A stretch of DNA of 64,000 bases, from assembly GCA_001695595.3 (NCBI GenBank), contig MBPM02000019.1, positions 744,001-808,000 of the forward strand. The letters run 5' to 3'. The position numbers were made by a program, and so were the translations under genes. The stretch comes from Plasmopara viticola. Its lineage: Eukaryota > Oomycota > Peronosporomycetes > Peronosporales > Peronosporaceae. This document shows positions 23,379 through 36,002 of the stretch, in pieces. The notes under the pieces were generated by a model. The model saw only the letters and a program-made list of their open reading frames with translations, did not search any database and had not been told where the DNA came from. The first letter of the stretch is position 1. Each line of letters begins with the position of its first letter.

Positions 23379-24916
23379 ATGCTCGACTCTAGAGCAGAGC
23401 CCATGCTCAATCAAGTGGCACCGCACAAGCACACCAGTGACCACACCACCGATCCCAGCAGGTCGTCTGAAGCATCAGAGCTTCTTTCATCAAAGTATCG
23501 GCCAACTGTGCGCTCTGGGTACGGTAGCACGACCCCTTTAGCACCTTTAAAAGTCGGGCGCGAAGTGATGGTCAGCAACCCAATTCTGGTTTCGGCCATT
23601 GCCAATTTGAGTACAGCTGTACGTCACATAACGAGAACATGAGAATAAATTTGTGGATTGATCGACTTTGTGTGTGGCAGTACAATCTGGCTGTGATCAA
23701 TTATGCTTTAATGATGCTGGAGCGGTCGTATCCCGACTCGAGCCCAGCACTGCGGTCTACCGTGGACTCGTGCTCGTTGATCGGAGCCATTGTTGGACAA
23801 TTAACGTTTGGTTATGTAGGGGCAGTCGTGGGACGGAAGAAGGGAATGATCTTTACGCTGCTACTGTCTATTTTAGGAGCCGCATCGAGTGCTCTGCTAC
23901 CATGGGGATCCGACTCAGTTTATCACACACTGGCAGCCTGTCGATTCGTGTTAGGTGTCGGAGTAGGCGGCGTTTACCCCTTATCAGCAGCTTCGGCAGT
24001 GGAGTCCACACACAGTCAAAACGAGCTTAAAACGAGCAAAATTGTTGCGGCTGTGTTCAGTTTTCAAGGTATTGGGCAGCTACTAGCACCACTTATGGCC
24101 TACATCATGATCCTTTTCAAGGTCCAACGATCGATTGGATGGCGACTATTGCTGCTGATTGGTGCCTTTCCTGGTCTATTCGTGCTCCGGCGAGCATTCG
24201 ATGTCAAAGAGGACTTGTCGCTGCTGTCTACTACCCCGCCAATCGAGCCGAAAAGATTGAATGCCAAAGGATCTCATCGTCATCCGCTGTGGGCAAAGTT
24301 GCGGGATTGCCCTTCGCTGCGGCAAAGGTTGTTTGGTGCTTGTGCCAGCTGGTTCTTCTTTGACGTCACATTTTATGGAAACATCATTTTCACGCCAATC
24401 ATTTTGAGGGATACCTATGGGATGGACAAACATCATTTTGCCGACGTTGCACTCTGCTCGCTAATTGTGGCAGCCATCGCTCTGCCTGGCAACCTGCTCG
24501 CCGTATACGTCGTTGGTAGAACCAGCTTTAAATCAATTCAGATCCTGGGCTTTGGCATGATGGCGCTGCTCTTTTTAGCATTGGGAGTTTTCTATACACA
24601 GTTGCTAGACTGCAGAGGATTACTGCTTGGGATGTACGCGCTTACATTCTTCTTTTCAAACTTTGGACCGAATGTTGGAACATTTTGCCTTTCTGCTGAA
24701 ATCTTCTTGGAGGACGTGCGTGTTGAGCTCAATGGAATTGCTGCGGCAGCGGGTAAGCTTGGCGCTGCAGTCGGAGCTGCTTCTTTTGGACTTATTGAAG
24801 CTCGGTTCGGCGTGTCGTATCTGTTGGCTCTCAGTGCGACAGTCTCTATGCTCGGAGCGCTCGTTACATACAAGTTTATTCCCTCAAAGCACTACACAAC
24901 GTCTACGAATCTGTAG
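23379..24916 (+). CDS. MFS transporter, phosphate:H+ symporter-like (two exons)
   Basis: A membrane transporter of the major facilitator superfamily. The CDS is join(23379..23618, 23681..24916), 491 residues. Intron 23619-23680 (62 nt, GTACGT...GGCAG) joins A-N-L-S-T-A to Y-N-L-A-V-I-N-Y in phase 0, recreating the first transmembrane helix of the PHT1/PHO84 type. A start inside the intron would lose that helix. About 80 polar N-terminal residues precede twelve hydrophobic helices. The MFS loop motif G-Y-V-G-A-V-V-G-R-K-K-G follows TM2, and G-V-G-V-G-G-V-Y-P-L-S-A resembles the phosphate permease signature G-x-G-x-G-G-D-Y-P-L-S but with Val in place of Asp. That substitution makes phosphate as substrate uncertain. 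The frame upstream of 23379 opens at a GTG only, so the first ATG was chosen. Confidence 0.88.
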
Positions 24917-26784
24917 ACAAGCCTACACTTTTTGTTGTCAAAGCAAAGCCACACAAAGTATCATATATCGATCAGATCATAAAATAACATTTTTTATTAA
25001 TAACCTGATCACCAGGAAGGGACTGGAGACTGAAGAAACAGCATGGTCACCCTGCAGCTGATAGTGCCTATAAATTTTGTCTACTGCGGGCTTCGAGCAG
25101 TACACGTCGCGTCAAGACCCTTTTCCACGGTACCAACATGCTTCATTTGCCCACAGGCCGTTATAACGGGCCATCAATCAGGACGAATAGAAGTTTTATA
25201 GTGGCACACAATTTCGGTATGTACAACTAAAATAAGACATTAGCGAAATGGATTGCATACCAAAAATGTCCGTCCGGGGTCACGCTCATAAAGGGGTAGA
25301 TCTTGGTACTTTATGGTCATACTGTGTATCTCAAAGACTCCCATCCCATTACATGACTGGCAAATATCCGAGTCGCAATAGGCATTTTGTTCCGATTCTC
25401 GACTGCGGTAAATGCAGTAAAAGTCAATGTCTATTGATGAAAATGGGTGATACTATACTTCATGAACGGCATTGTATATGATACAAAGGTTTGTCTTTGT
25501 AGCAATATTCTTAATGTTTAGGACATATTCCTCCTTCATCGCATCGAAGTATATCAAGTCCTGAGCACATAATTCTTTAGAGAGAAAACGTTCGATCAGA
25601 CGAGGCGTATCCCAAGGTCACACCACCAAATTGTTCGAGTGCAAGCTCATCTGATCGAGCTCTTTCTCTTGAACGATAAACGAACGGGTCGACATCGGTC
25701 TAACGACATCCTTTTGTGACTGTACCTACAGCATGATTGTCGATAAACTATGGTATATATTGGCAAGAAGGTACACTCGCCGGTAAATTAGTAGAGTGTA
25801 GAAACAACAAATCAAAGATACTCGATTAAATTGTAAGGCCGAGTCAATTTTTTGGTGTGCTTTCTTTCATTCACGGCCGTGTGACATTCATTATCCTGCT
25901 GTCTTTCTCGCGGTAATCGCACGGCTGGTGGTATTGAAAACTGCACCCGTTTGATAATAAATGTTTTTTTTTGGATTGTGTATTGGTCTGGCGATTAACT
26001 ATTGCATTTACTATAATAAGGTTAGAAAACATGGATAAAATCATGTACTTGTGCGGCATCTTCTTTGAAACGGATTGACGCCATTATTTGACGTCATTAG
26101 CCGCTGGAAAGTAGAAAGTCTCGGTCGATTAGCACAGAAAAGAAAGGGACAAAAATTTAAAGTTGCGAGTGCGGCGAAATTGGGGCTTTCAATGTAAAAT
26201 CTTCGCTCGGGGACGTCCGAGTACTAAGGAGAGACCACGCGTACGTGTTTAGGTTTTCTTTCGCAGCTTTGCTTCAAGAGAGTCGGTTTTGCACTTTAAA
26301 GGGGTACTTGCTCAGCATACTAGGCAAGGTTTACCTCTTGAATTGTATTTGTCTAATTGCTGCGTACAATCACCAGCTTGCTGACCATTGCTTCGTGCTA
26401 ACTGGTAAGGGAAATCAGCTTGCTCTTTTATTATAATATTAGTTGAGATATTCTCTTCAAGAATACCGTAAAAAAGGCTGTCTTGACGTTCACTGATGCA
26501 ATTTCGAACTGCAATTGCTAGACAAGGTCTCTGCTTATAATATGTGGGAAATTGCCGTTGTAGTTCTACCGTAGCTAAAAGAAAACCTAATCTGTGAGGA
26601 ACTTGCACCACACCACATTAATTCAAACTCACGCGCGAAAATATTTAATTGGTGAGCTCTTAATAAATGGTGTGCGCTGAATGGGTAGAATGGGCCCCAA
26701 ATCCTCTGGATTCAATCAAATGTCGAAGGAATTGCCACGAGACAGTTTCCTCCCCATTCCCCCTCTTGAGAACTTATCGGCGCA
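24917..26784. other. Intergenic interval, 1.9 kb, nothing supportable
   Basis: Only short frames without motifs are present. AT-rich tracts occur at about 24960-25000 and 25960-26040. The last 150 bp presumably include the promoter of the CENP-B-type gene. Confidence 0.6.
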
Positions 26785-28722
26785 ATGCCTTCGAGTCCTA
26801 ATACTTATGTTTCGGATGTATGCCTGCTCTCGACGAGCTTGGGGGCCCACGCCGCAGCCACCGGCGTGGCCATGGCCCATCATATGCAGGAGCAGCAAGA
26901 CCAGGTGAAAGCCCAGTTACAGGCCGCTCAAGCGGCTGAAGTAGCGAGCGAGTCTGTGTCCTTGGGAAGTCCCACGTCCCCCCCTTCGTCGTCCAAACTC
27001 AAACCGCGACGTCGCCGTGCCGATGGTAGCGGCAACTTGACTGTGGAGCAAAAGCGTCGCATTTGCGAAAAGCACCGCAGCACGCCGAAAATCACGCAAA
27101 AAGATCTCTGTCGCTGGGCCAAGCTGGAGTTTAATCTTCAGCGTGCGCCCACGCAGCCAACGATGAGTAACATTCTCAAACACGAGCATATGTTCAAGGA
27201 CAATGTCTTGGGAGTCTTGGGCTCCCAGCGCAAGACGATTCGACCCACCCGTCACGCCCATTTTGACCAAGTCTTGGCGAATTGGGTCATGGAGCGTCAA
27301 AATAAAGGCAACATCACGGGCGATATGATCAAGACAAAAGGGCGAGAATTGGTCAAACAAATGGGCCTTGAAGGCAAGCTCGGGTTTTCGAATGGGTGGC
27401 TGGCGTCGTTTAAAGCGCGTCACGGTCTCATGAAGCGTGTGAATAATGTCCCGAATGACAAGCCGAGTGCAAACACTGTCACTGGCAAAGACGGTGGGGC
27501 GTATGGAGGCATCTTGGACGCGAACAATGGCATGTTGCCCAACGGTCTCTCGGTCGATCCTAATTACATGTTGCCCCCTGTTTCGATGGACTTGACACTT
27601 GAACAGATCCAAGAGATGCTGCGCGATTATGTGCCGAGTGACGTCTACACGGTGGATGAAACGGGCTTGTTCTTTCGAGCTTCGCCCAATAAACTTGTGC
27701 AAGGAGATGAAGCGCAGTCAATGCTTGCAGACGAAGCACGATTGACGGTTTTACTGGCAGTGAATGCCGATGCATCGGATTTAATGGAGCCCTACATCAT
27801 TGGCAATGTCGTACCTCCTAAAACCATTAAGATGGCGTCCATCTCCCAACTTGGCTATCACTATGTCTGCAGCAGCAAAGCCCGAATGACTGTTTTTATC
27901 TTCCAGCAATGGCTCCGTGATTTCAATGCCCGAATGGCTAGTGCGCATCGAAATGTCGTGTTGCTTATGGACAATGCTCCGTCCCATGTCTTGGGATGCG
28001 TTGCACTCTCGAATGTGCGTGTGGTGATGTTTGCTCCCCATCTTGGAATGAAGGCTCAGCCCATGCGTGGTGGGATTCTCACTGCGTTTAAAGGCAAATA
28101 CCGTCTCAAACACCTTACACTAGCCATTGATCATTTTGAAGACGGATTATCGGATATCTACCACGTGACGCAAGTGCAAGCTATGGGGTGGGTCGTTGAT
28201 GCGTGGCAGCAGACGTCTCGAGAAATGATTGTTAATGCGTGGAAACCACTAGGTATCGCAGCACCAATCACGTTGGATTCGAGTATGGACGGAGGCGATG
28301 ATAAGAATGTAGAGGAAGAGCTCTGGGGGTTGCTTTATTGCTTGCAACTTAGCGGGGTGGTCAATACCAAAGTGTTGGTGAATTCGCGTTGGGAAAATGA
28401 CATTCACAAACGACTGAACGAAGATATGATTGAAGATCCTAGAGAGAACGACGAAGAGTTTCGTGTGCCAAACGCACCGATTGTGGATCGGTCCCGGATT
28501 GGGAGTGCTCACTTGTCCGCGGACGATGACTCGCAGCCTGGTGTTCAGCAGGTTACTGCAAAAGAGCAGCTCAAGGCTTTTAGGGATGTTATTCGGTATC
28601 TGGAGCGCACGGGCACAGCCGATGCGCGGGATTTGCAACTGCTGAATGTCGTTGAATTTTTAAAGAAAAAACAACTCAGTCTTCGTTTTGACAATGCCAG
28701 CAACACGACGCTTACTATATAA
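26785..28722 (+). CDS. CENP-B/pogo-type DDE protein, probably domesticated
   Basis: A 645-residue single-exon protein. After a low-complexity leader and a basic R-R-R-R patch (about 75-78), L-T-V-E-Q-K-R-R-I-C (85-94) opens a CENP-B N-terminal helix-turn-helix. A second DNA-binding (Tc5/CENPB) domain covers about 150-220. The DDE_1 domain spans about 285-440: the first Asp is in V-D-E-T-G-L-F-F-R (D291) and the second in L-L-M-D-N-A-P-S-H (D396). The third, usually in Q-P-[LM]-D-Q-G, reads Q-P-M-R-G-G, with Arg428 at that place. The frame is long and undamaged with codon use like host genes, so loss of cleavage with retained DNA binding is likely. Function is unknown; centromere, silencing and transcription roles exist for such derivatives elsewhere. 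Start may instead be the Met at residue 30. Confidence 0.85.
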   Translation: MPSSPNTYVSDVCLLSTSLGAHAAATGVAMAHHMQEQQDQVKAQLQAAQAAEVASESVSLGSPTSPPSSSKLKPRRRRADGSGNLTVEQKRRICEKHRSTPKITQKDLCRWAKLEFNLQRAPTQPTMSNILKHEHMFKDNVLGVLGSQRKTIRPTRHAHFDQVLANWVMERQNKGNITGDMIKTKGRELVKQMGLEGKLGFSNGWLASFKARHGLMKRVNNVPNDKPSANTVTGKDGGAYGGILDANNGMLPNGLSVDPNYMLPPVSMDLTLEQIQEMLRDYVPSDVYTVDETGLFFRASPNKLVQGDEAQSMLADEARLTVLLAVNADASDLMEPYIIGNVVPPKTIKMASISQLGYHYVCSSKARMTVFIFQQWLRDFNARMASAHRNVVLLMDNAPSHVLGCVALSNVRVVMFAPHLGMKAQPMRGGILTAFKGKYRLKHLTLAIDHFEDGLSDIYHVTQVQAMGWVVDAWQQTSREMIVNAWKPLGIAAPITLDSSMDGGDDKNVEEELWGLLYCLQLSGVVNTKVLVNSRWENDIHKRLNEDMIEDPRENDEEFRVPNAPIVDRSRIGSAHLSADDDSQPGVQQVTAKEQLKAFRDVIRYLERTGTADARDLQLLNVVEFLKKKQLSLRFDNASNTTLTI

Positions 28723-31700
28723 ATCAAGATCTGGTGGTGGAATAGTCTTAAAGGACATTGGTTCACCTGTTAATGATCATGTTTAGGATATTATTTTACG
28801 GTTTTTGTTAAGGAACAAGGGTGTCGTACTTTTGGCTTGCTTAGACTAACAAAGGAGTCTTTGTTGACCTTGTGCGTATTAATACAATCGTGCGCTTTCG
28901 ACTGCAGCATTATTTACTATTTTATACGTTGCACATTAAATTTTTTACATAATACCGCCAAGGTGTTATGTGCCCCCGCCACACTGGTAGCACTTATATG
29001 TCAATCCTATGTCTACGCGGGTAGACTGTTTACAAAAATTCTTTTCAAAACTTTTGGTTGCCTGCTCCTATCTATTAATTGCATAGTGTGTGTTGTTTGT
29101 AAAGCTTGCGATTTTCATGAGCGGTTGCATTGGGTCGTTCTAACCAGAATGTGTCGCGGTGCAGGAGCTCTACGAGCAATAATTATTATCGAGGACGTAG
29201 GCATAGCATCTACTAAATAATCAATTGCGACGAAATCTAAGGTCTTCACCAACAAAGAGGAATAAGCTCAAATCTCTTCTTTATAAGTAGGAGTTTGAGA
29301 TGTTCTCTACAACAGCCATGATGATAGACTCTTATGTGGTCATCAAAGTCGCACCATTTTACCATAAAGACTAGACTTAGACATACGGGATGACTTTACC
29401 TGAGTGCTTTATACTCTAGAAACGCATAATTGTACCGCTGAAGGCACCCTTTTCGGCTTGCTCCGCCTGCGCTTATGCTTTCAAGTCTAAAAGCAAGAAA
29501 ATCAGGACTGTCATGAACATACTAGAGAAGAAGCGGATCTTATGGCCTTTATAATCACGACGTCACTTTCCGATGACCGTGGGCCCCGCTTTTGCTAGCA
29601 ACTGTCTCCGGTGCCGACATGACGATGTAAAAAGCAATCTAAGTCGATCTTCAGCAGTAATACAGCCACAAACAATACGCGCTTCTAGAACTTTACAAAT
29701 GGTCAAATCGTCGGCGTACCGGATCCCAGCCATTAGTGTTTGTAGAAGTCTAAGCTTTTATGGGCTCAAGCAAAGCTAAGATAAAAATGTGTGTCGCAAA
29801 AGTTGTGGCAAGCATCTGCATCTGACCTTAGAGAGGTTAAGTCGACTTCGAGCAAAAGATCTATTTGCGACATGCCACGAATCCAAAAGTCACCTGTATA
29901 AGCGAAACGCCGACTTAGACAACTATGGCTTATTTCTGGCAATGCCGTTGCTAAGAAAGTATTACCCTGGAATCGGATAACAACGGTGACCATAATGTGC
30001 AGTCACCTCGTCCCGCGCAATTAATAAGAAATTCTAGTGTATGTGTGCGTGTGGCTTCTTCAAACACTTTTAATGGTTTCACGGCCGATACGAATCGAAG
30101 ATATTATATCGATTACCCAAATTTAAGCGTGAAATCATTCTGATGGAAGTACTAACTGCCCAAAACGCTACAAATAGCGTTTCTGATATTTTGCATCGTA
30201 CTATCAGCTATGGGTAACGAAATGTACTTAGTTGGTAGCATACTTCCGCAGACCTTTAAGGATAGCGATAGTCTGTGTTTTACTAGCGGGTGAGTTAAGT
30301 ACGCAAGACGAGAAGTGCTCGTCAATTTCTAGGGGGCCGGAGAAAATCGTGACAGAGAAACTAAGTAAGTATAGCTAGCTGCTAAGTGATGGTTGCGTCA
30401 CACTAAATGTACTTCGAAGGAAGAGGCAGCCAGAATTTGAGAAATTACTATATTTGAAAGAGACATTGTTATTATGTTCTTAGCGATATCAAAGCTCATA
30501 GATTTTCTTAAAATGGTCTTTCTTAAGCTGAAATCCCTACAAATACATCGCTCCTTTTGATCGATGATGCCTTAGATCAGCGTGCACTAATAAGTGACTA
30601 TTTGTGCTGTAAATTCGAGCAATATGCGGCGTTTACTTTATGTTGTGATGAGCCAACACCCAAATACAACATCAATTGAGATAAAAAATAGGCTGTTCGA
30701 CAGTATGTCCGGAGTCTGCACCACCGAATCAAATAAGTGCTCATCATACACTTAGCGGTATACTTTAAAAGTGTCTACGAATGACATTATAGCTATCAAC
30801 GCTTTAGCGACATTAAATGGGCTGGTCAGATAGCCACTTTGGCCATCACGGGCTTCCACCCTGACATAATTTATCAACAAATTCGTCCGTAGTCGTTGTA
30901 AAGACGACAGGTCTGCTGTGAAGGCCCATTTAGGCCATTCAAGAAAATATTCCAGGCCATAACAAACAGTCATTTTGTGCAATTTCATCAACAAATGTTT
31001 TTTTCGAAAAGACTAGGTAAAATAGCACGTTAATTTATGCATTCAAGAGGCTCGCGCAGATCCCTATAGAGTGAACTCCGTCTGGACTCGGCCTTGATCC
31101 CGAAAAAAGTTGGTGAAGTTATTAGTAGTCATTCATTTGCAAAAGGCTAGTGCTGGCTTTCCAGGCTTTGCAGCACCTATTAAATATCAATTTCAAATCG
31201 CACCGGACATCTATATGCATCTGATAGCATTTTAATTATTAACAAGACGAGTTGGATTCTTCAAGACTCGATTGAGACGCTTTACTGTGTCATCGGCTGC
31301 GCATTACTGCGACCCGGACAATCTTGCGCGAGTTAACTCGCTCCAGTCCAGACAGCTTGGGACTACCAATTGAGATATTAATGTAGCACAAGGAAGTACT
31401 TGCCAGTAAATATGGACAGGTAAATATGTAGGTACAGATGTCAAACTTAAGCCCTTCCTTAAAAATGCCTCGTGTAAAAGCAATTAGCCGCAAAATGAGC
31501 TTCTATGTTATATAAATCTGCAACACCCGTGGACTAGTCTCATGAATCACACCGTCAAGTACCGTATCTAACAGTGGTAAGGCTTGATCTTGTGTGATGA
31601 TTCTACGCAGACTAAATTTGCTAAACATGGGACGCCGAGCACTCTATGGCTGCGGTAGTATAAGTAGCCACAAAAACGACAACAGATCTTAATATAAATT

Positions 31701-34700
31701 TCGTTGAACCGCAGAAATTTCACCGCGGACGTCACTCGTGCTTGCAGAGTCAGCTTTCCGCTATCAAGGGTGCACATCCGAAGCCAACTGCTTAAGACAT
31801 CATGTTACAGGCCGTTACATACAGGCATGCTTTAATTTAAAGTTTGGCTTTCCGCTAGAAAATGTCCTAATAAAATGTGACTTCTGGTTTAAGACACGTT
31901 ACTTGTAATGGTTTGCATGACGAACGTTGTCTAAAAAGAAAATAAATGCATGGTTAAGCTGCAGTCATTAAGTGCGTCGCATAAAAAGAGTAAGGAAGAG
32001 GTATAACACATAAACATTCACTAGACTCGTTTTTAGGTTGCGATATATTGTACCTTAAAGCTGTAGACGGTAAGCAACTAATCATGGGTAGATATTGTAA
32101 CAGTTCTGCTATGCAAATTGATGTGTGACCTCGTCACGCCTGGGCTAATACTTAATAGTTAATTGTCCACAAGAACTCCTGCAGAGCTTATCTGATAAAC
32201 AGGACGTGAACCTTAGATTGCTCAAAAGGCTTTGTAGATTTTTTGGGTATAGTGACGAAACAGCAAAAGCTGCGCTCCCAGCTTCCCTGCTGGTGGAATG
32301 CGACACGACGTTTAGGCTTAACAAGCAGAGATTATGCCCCAGAGACCGGTGATAGGGTCTTCGGTAAAGTCAGGGACGGTGAAGTTTAAGGTCTGCACCT
32401 TCAAAATAATCTATATGTACATATAATACATTTTTGATCAAAGAAATAGAGATATGTATTAGGAAATTGTGATAGAGCTGGTACCATCCCAGAAAAGGCA
32501 AGACACATGGCATTCAAAAATCTCCACCCGTAAAGGTTGAGCTAAGCGGTATACACTTTCTCATGATACCACTTCTTCAGAGTGTTCCAGGCATCTAAAG
32601 GAACAGTTGAGGGCGACATATCCTCATGAAAAACTCACGCTCTGTGAACATTTGCACTTTAGCATAAGAACTATGATTATATGCATGAATTAAGGGATTT
32701 GATTCGATTGCTGGGGCGCCAAGACTCCAGCAAATTGAAGTGAATGTGTATAAGAATGGCGTTAAATTAAAAATGCCACTTTTGCAACTAGTTTTCGTGC
32801 AGACAGCGACAATGAAGGGGACGACTTACATCGTATAGTAAGATTCAGCAAAAAGCTGGCTTCGTCGTTGAATTGCTGAGAAATGGCAGTGCATCGGTCT
32901 TCAGATCCTTGAGTAGAGGTAGTTACTAGAGCACAGCATTGATTAGCTTAAGTGCTGCCGGACAAAATTTGTTCTGCTCTAATGCGGTAAGCAAGGGCAA
33001 ATATCTTGGAGGGGCAGACGAAGTGACTTTCTGTCGTAACAAAGGTTTGTGAAGGATTGCTAGCGGAGATGTGCCATCAGAACCAAGGAAGCACTAGGCA
33101 CCAAAAATGGAAATACGTTCTACTAGGAAAGAGCAAAAAAAAAATTTCGTCTAGTCCTCAAACAATAAATACGACGATATATAAGATGTACTTTCAATGT
33201 TTGTCGCCCAGCCGGTGCAGACCCTAACGCAGTACCTGTATATGCGTCGCGCGCTGTGGGGACTTTTCAGCGGTCGCTCCTTGTTTGTCATGTTAAAATA
33301 GAACAACCGTTGCACCGATGGATCCCGCTTGAATTTTTTCTCGGCGTCGCAAAAGCCAGAAACGAAAGTAGCGTACAGTTTGGGATCTCGCTTAGACACT
33401 ACCCCCCCAATGCTTTGAAGAAGTCCACTTGCGAGAATCATTTTCGAAATAAGTGAGCCTTTGAGGATTTGCAACTCGGATGTTTGAACAAATTGTGCTA
33501 CGTTCGTAAGCTCAAAAGCTTATAATTCAGTTTGCGTACTGGAAAACAAAGTTCAATGAATTACTGGCTTCGATATGAGACAAAGCAGGTGCTGTGATGC
33601 TAAACGCCGATACGAAATCCCTTATACTTAACTCCGATGTGCGACAAAATGGTGGCTTACGTACAAAAGGCCCTTTACCTGTACTTTTAAATGGTAACAG
33701 CAACTGTGCTAGAGCCAACCTAGCAGATTGTGCAAAATTTGCGAAGCGGGATGACTGCTCCTTTCACAAAAAGGTTTGGCGGTTGTGAAAAATTTATCAT
33801 ATCCCGCCACATGAAAGTATCGCCAGACTGGAGGCCAAAAAGTGCCGAAAGTGGCCTCTCCTGCCTCGACCTCAAGACTTATAGGGCGCTGTAAGCCGTG
33901 AAAGTTGTAATTCCTTTTGAACACTTCATAAATTCTATATTGTGTCGGCATCGTCTTGTGAAAGTCAATGGTGTACGACAACCCATACTTCTTAGTACAA
34001 TCGAAAGCTGGATGAAACGATGTATCGAATTTTCGCACATTCCTCTGAACACCTTTTCAAGTACTTAAAGATACGTACTTTTATTAAACAAAGAAAATAT
34101 CATGGGTAGATGCTATCACACCTTTAACTCTGCTGATCACGTTTAGCCGACGTTTTCAGATTTTTTTCGTAAGGAAATTGGTTTATTTCAAGCTTTTGGA
34201 GGAATGATCTTTCCAGCCTAGTCGATGTTTTGACAAAAATATCTTTGTTAATAATGAGCGGAATCAACATCATTCTTTACTCTGCTAATTATGCTCAGCC
34301 TACGTTCTGCAAAGTCCGACCTCTTCTCCGTAAGAATACTGATACCAAATTGAAGAGACACGAAATTTATGTAAATTATGGTTTATAAGTATAGAAAGAT
34401 GTGAAGCCCGCAAATATGTGACCCTCATTTTTGGGTGTTGATAATTCGCCGTTAGATGCCTCAGCACACATACTGTGCAGTAAGTCTTTCAAACGAACGC
34501 TTCACTTTTTATCGAAACATTAGTATGGAATTGGTTGTTGTTGACATCATCGAACAAGCTTTTAGTTGTTGATACAGCCTTTGCTAAAAATAGGGATCAC
34601 AAAATGTCCGAAATACTATATTATACACTATACGTATCCATAAACGTTTTGCCACTTTGTCATTAAGCATATTGGCTGCCAAATGTACTATCTTGCGCAG

Positions 34701-36002
34701 GTGGCACACGAGAGCTACTGCGTTCGTGCTGAAATTATCGCCCAATGGGTAAAAGGCAAAGCCAACACCAGGGGACTTTTGACAACTCGTTAGTACCTGA
34801 AAGATCTTTAAATAAGCCTACGTAAGATACCTTTGAGCCGCAGATTTGTCCCTTTTGGAGATTCTACATGTCTTCCCACACTCGGTCACGCACTTGTAGA
34901 TAAAGGTGTGTAGATTTGCTGTGGATTTTTTCTCTCTCGCTTCAAGTAGCCAAAAGTTGGAGCATCATGGACCTCAGAACATTGTACTTCAAACTTTGTC
35001 GTATGGAATAACGGCTTGATCTTCATCAGCCGATTACACCCTATATTAAAGCAGTTTAGTGTTTACCTGGCACCATGATTACCACTGCCTTCTGGCTTAG
35101 TAAGCCAGCTTTTAACGTAAACGCATGATTGACTCGTTATGTCCTCTAAAAACAAGATCTGGAAGACGTCCACAAGAAGTTTTGTCTTCGTTTATATGAA
35201 ATTTATGGAAAGAGCTGGTCTGAACATGGCGATGGGCGAAGGAGGTTGCCAGTCGGTCGGTGCATAAGAAAGCCAAAGAGTGCACGTTCGCTTTGGACTT
35301 TACAAAAGGCCGAGCGCACGTCTTGAGTGGCAAGTGCAAAGTGGCTCACCCACTTTAGTGCCAAGAAGGCTCTGGTGGGATCTTCAAAATCGTCATCTCT
35401 TCCTCTGCCCGATTTGGGGAGATCTTTTCTTTGGTAAAAAAGAATGGGGAATGAGTATCATAAGCACTCGCTTGGCTCGTCATTAGAAAAAAAACCTGTA
35501 TAACGACTGTTATCGATCAGAACAAGATTGTCCAAAGACAAATAAAAAAGTCGTATTGCTGCCGTTGCAAGTCTACAAATTGTCAGACTCCCCGTTCATG
35601 TAAAAGGTATTGCTTGTTAGTCAGGAGCGACCGACAATAAGAATGACACGACCTAGACATGCCCCGATAAGCGAGGCACCAAAGCATAAGATGAGGATAA
35701 GGATGAAGTCAAAGACAACAGCCAACTTGCAATGAATTATTATTACAACAATGCGCTAAATGTCGCCATTTCTCGATACAACAACCTTTCTTTAACTAAC
35801 AGGATTGACGTTGAGAAAAATAATCTCTTTAGTCGGTGGATATTAGCCAGCCAATGCAGACCATGGCGCCAAACAGTACGCTTATCTTCGCTGCGTGCAG
35901 CAAAAGCTCATCATTTACCACTCCTCTCGTGGTGTATACAAAAGGAACTAAGCTAAAAACATCCACTCTTTGTCATTGATTTGAAGCAGCCTTTCGGAGG
36001 CT
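28723..36002. other. AT-rich block of about 7.3 kb with no supportable gene
   Basis: All frames are short and without recognisable domains. One stretch on the minus strand near 29640-29760 reads R-Y-A-D-D-L-T-I, recalling reverse-transcriptase motifs, but nothing around it confirms this. In texture it resembles 4543-16043. Confidence 0.6.
34126..34332. repeat. Divergent direct repeat pair
   Basis: A stretch with AACTCTGCTGATCACG at about 34126 recurs as TACTCTGCTAATTATG at about 34278, followed in both by similar GCC-ACGTT and CGTAAG phrases. Spacing is about 152 bp. Similarity is only about 75%, so this is an old duplication at best. Confidence 0.35.

Noticed and set aside
23639..23680. Start of the MFS gene at 23639
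   Set aside because: This is intron sequence; it would remove part of the first membrane helix and leave the polar N-terminal frame unexplained.
29640..29760. Minus-strand Y-A-D-D-like reverse transcriptase relic
   Set aside because: Only one four-residue motif matches, and no neighbouring RT blocks can be read.
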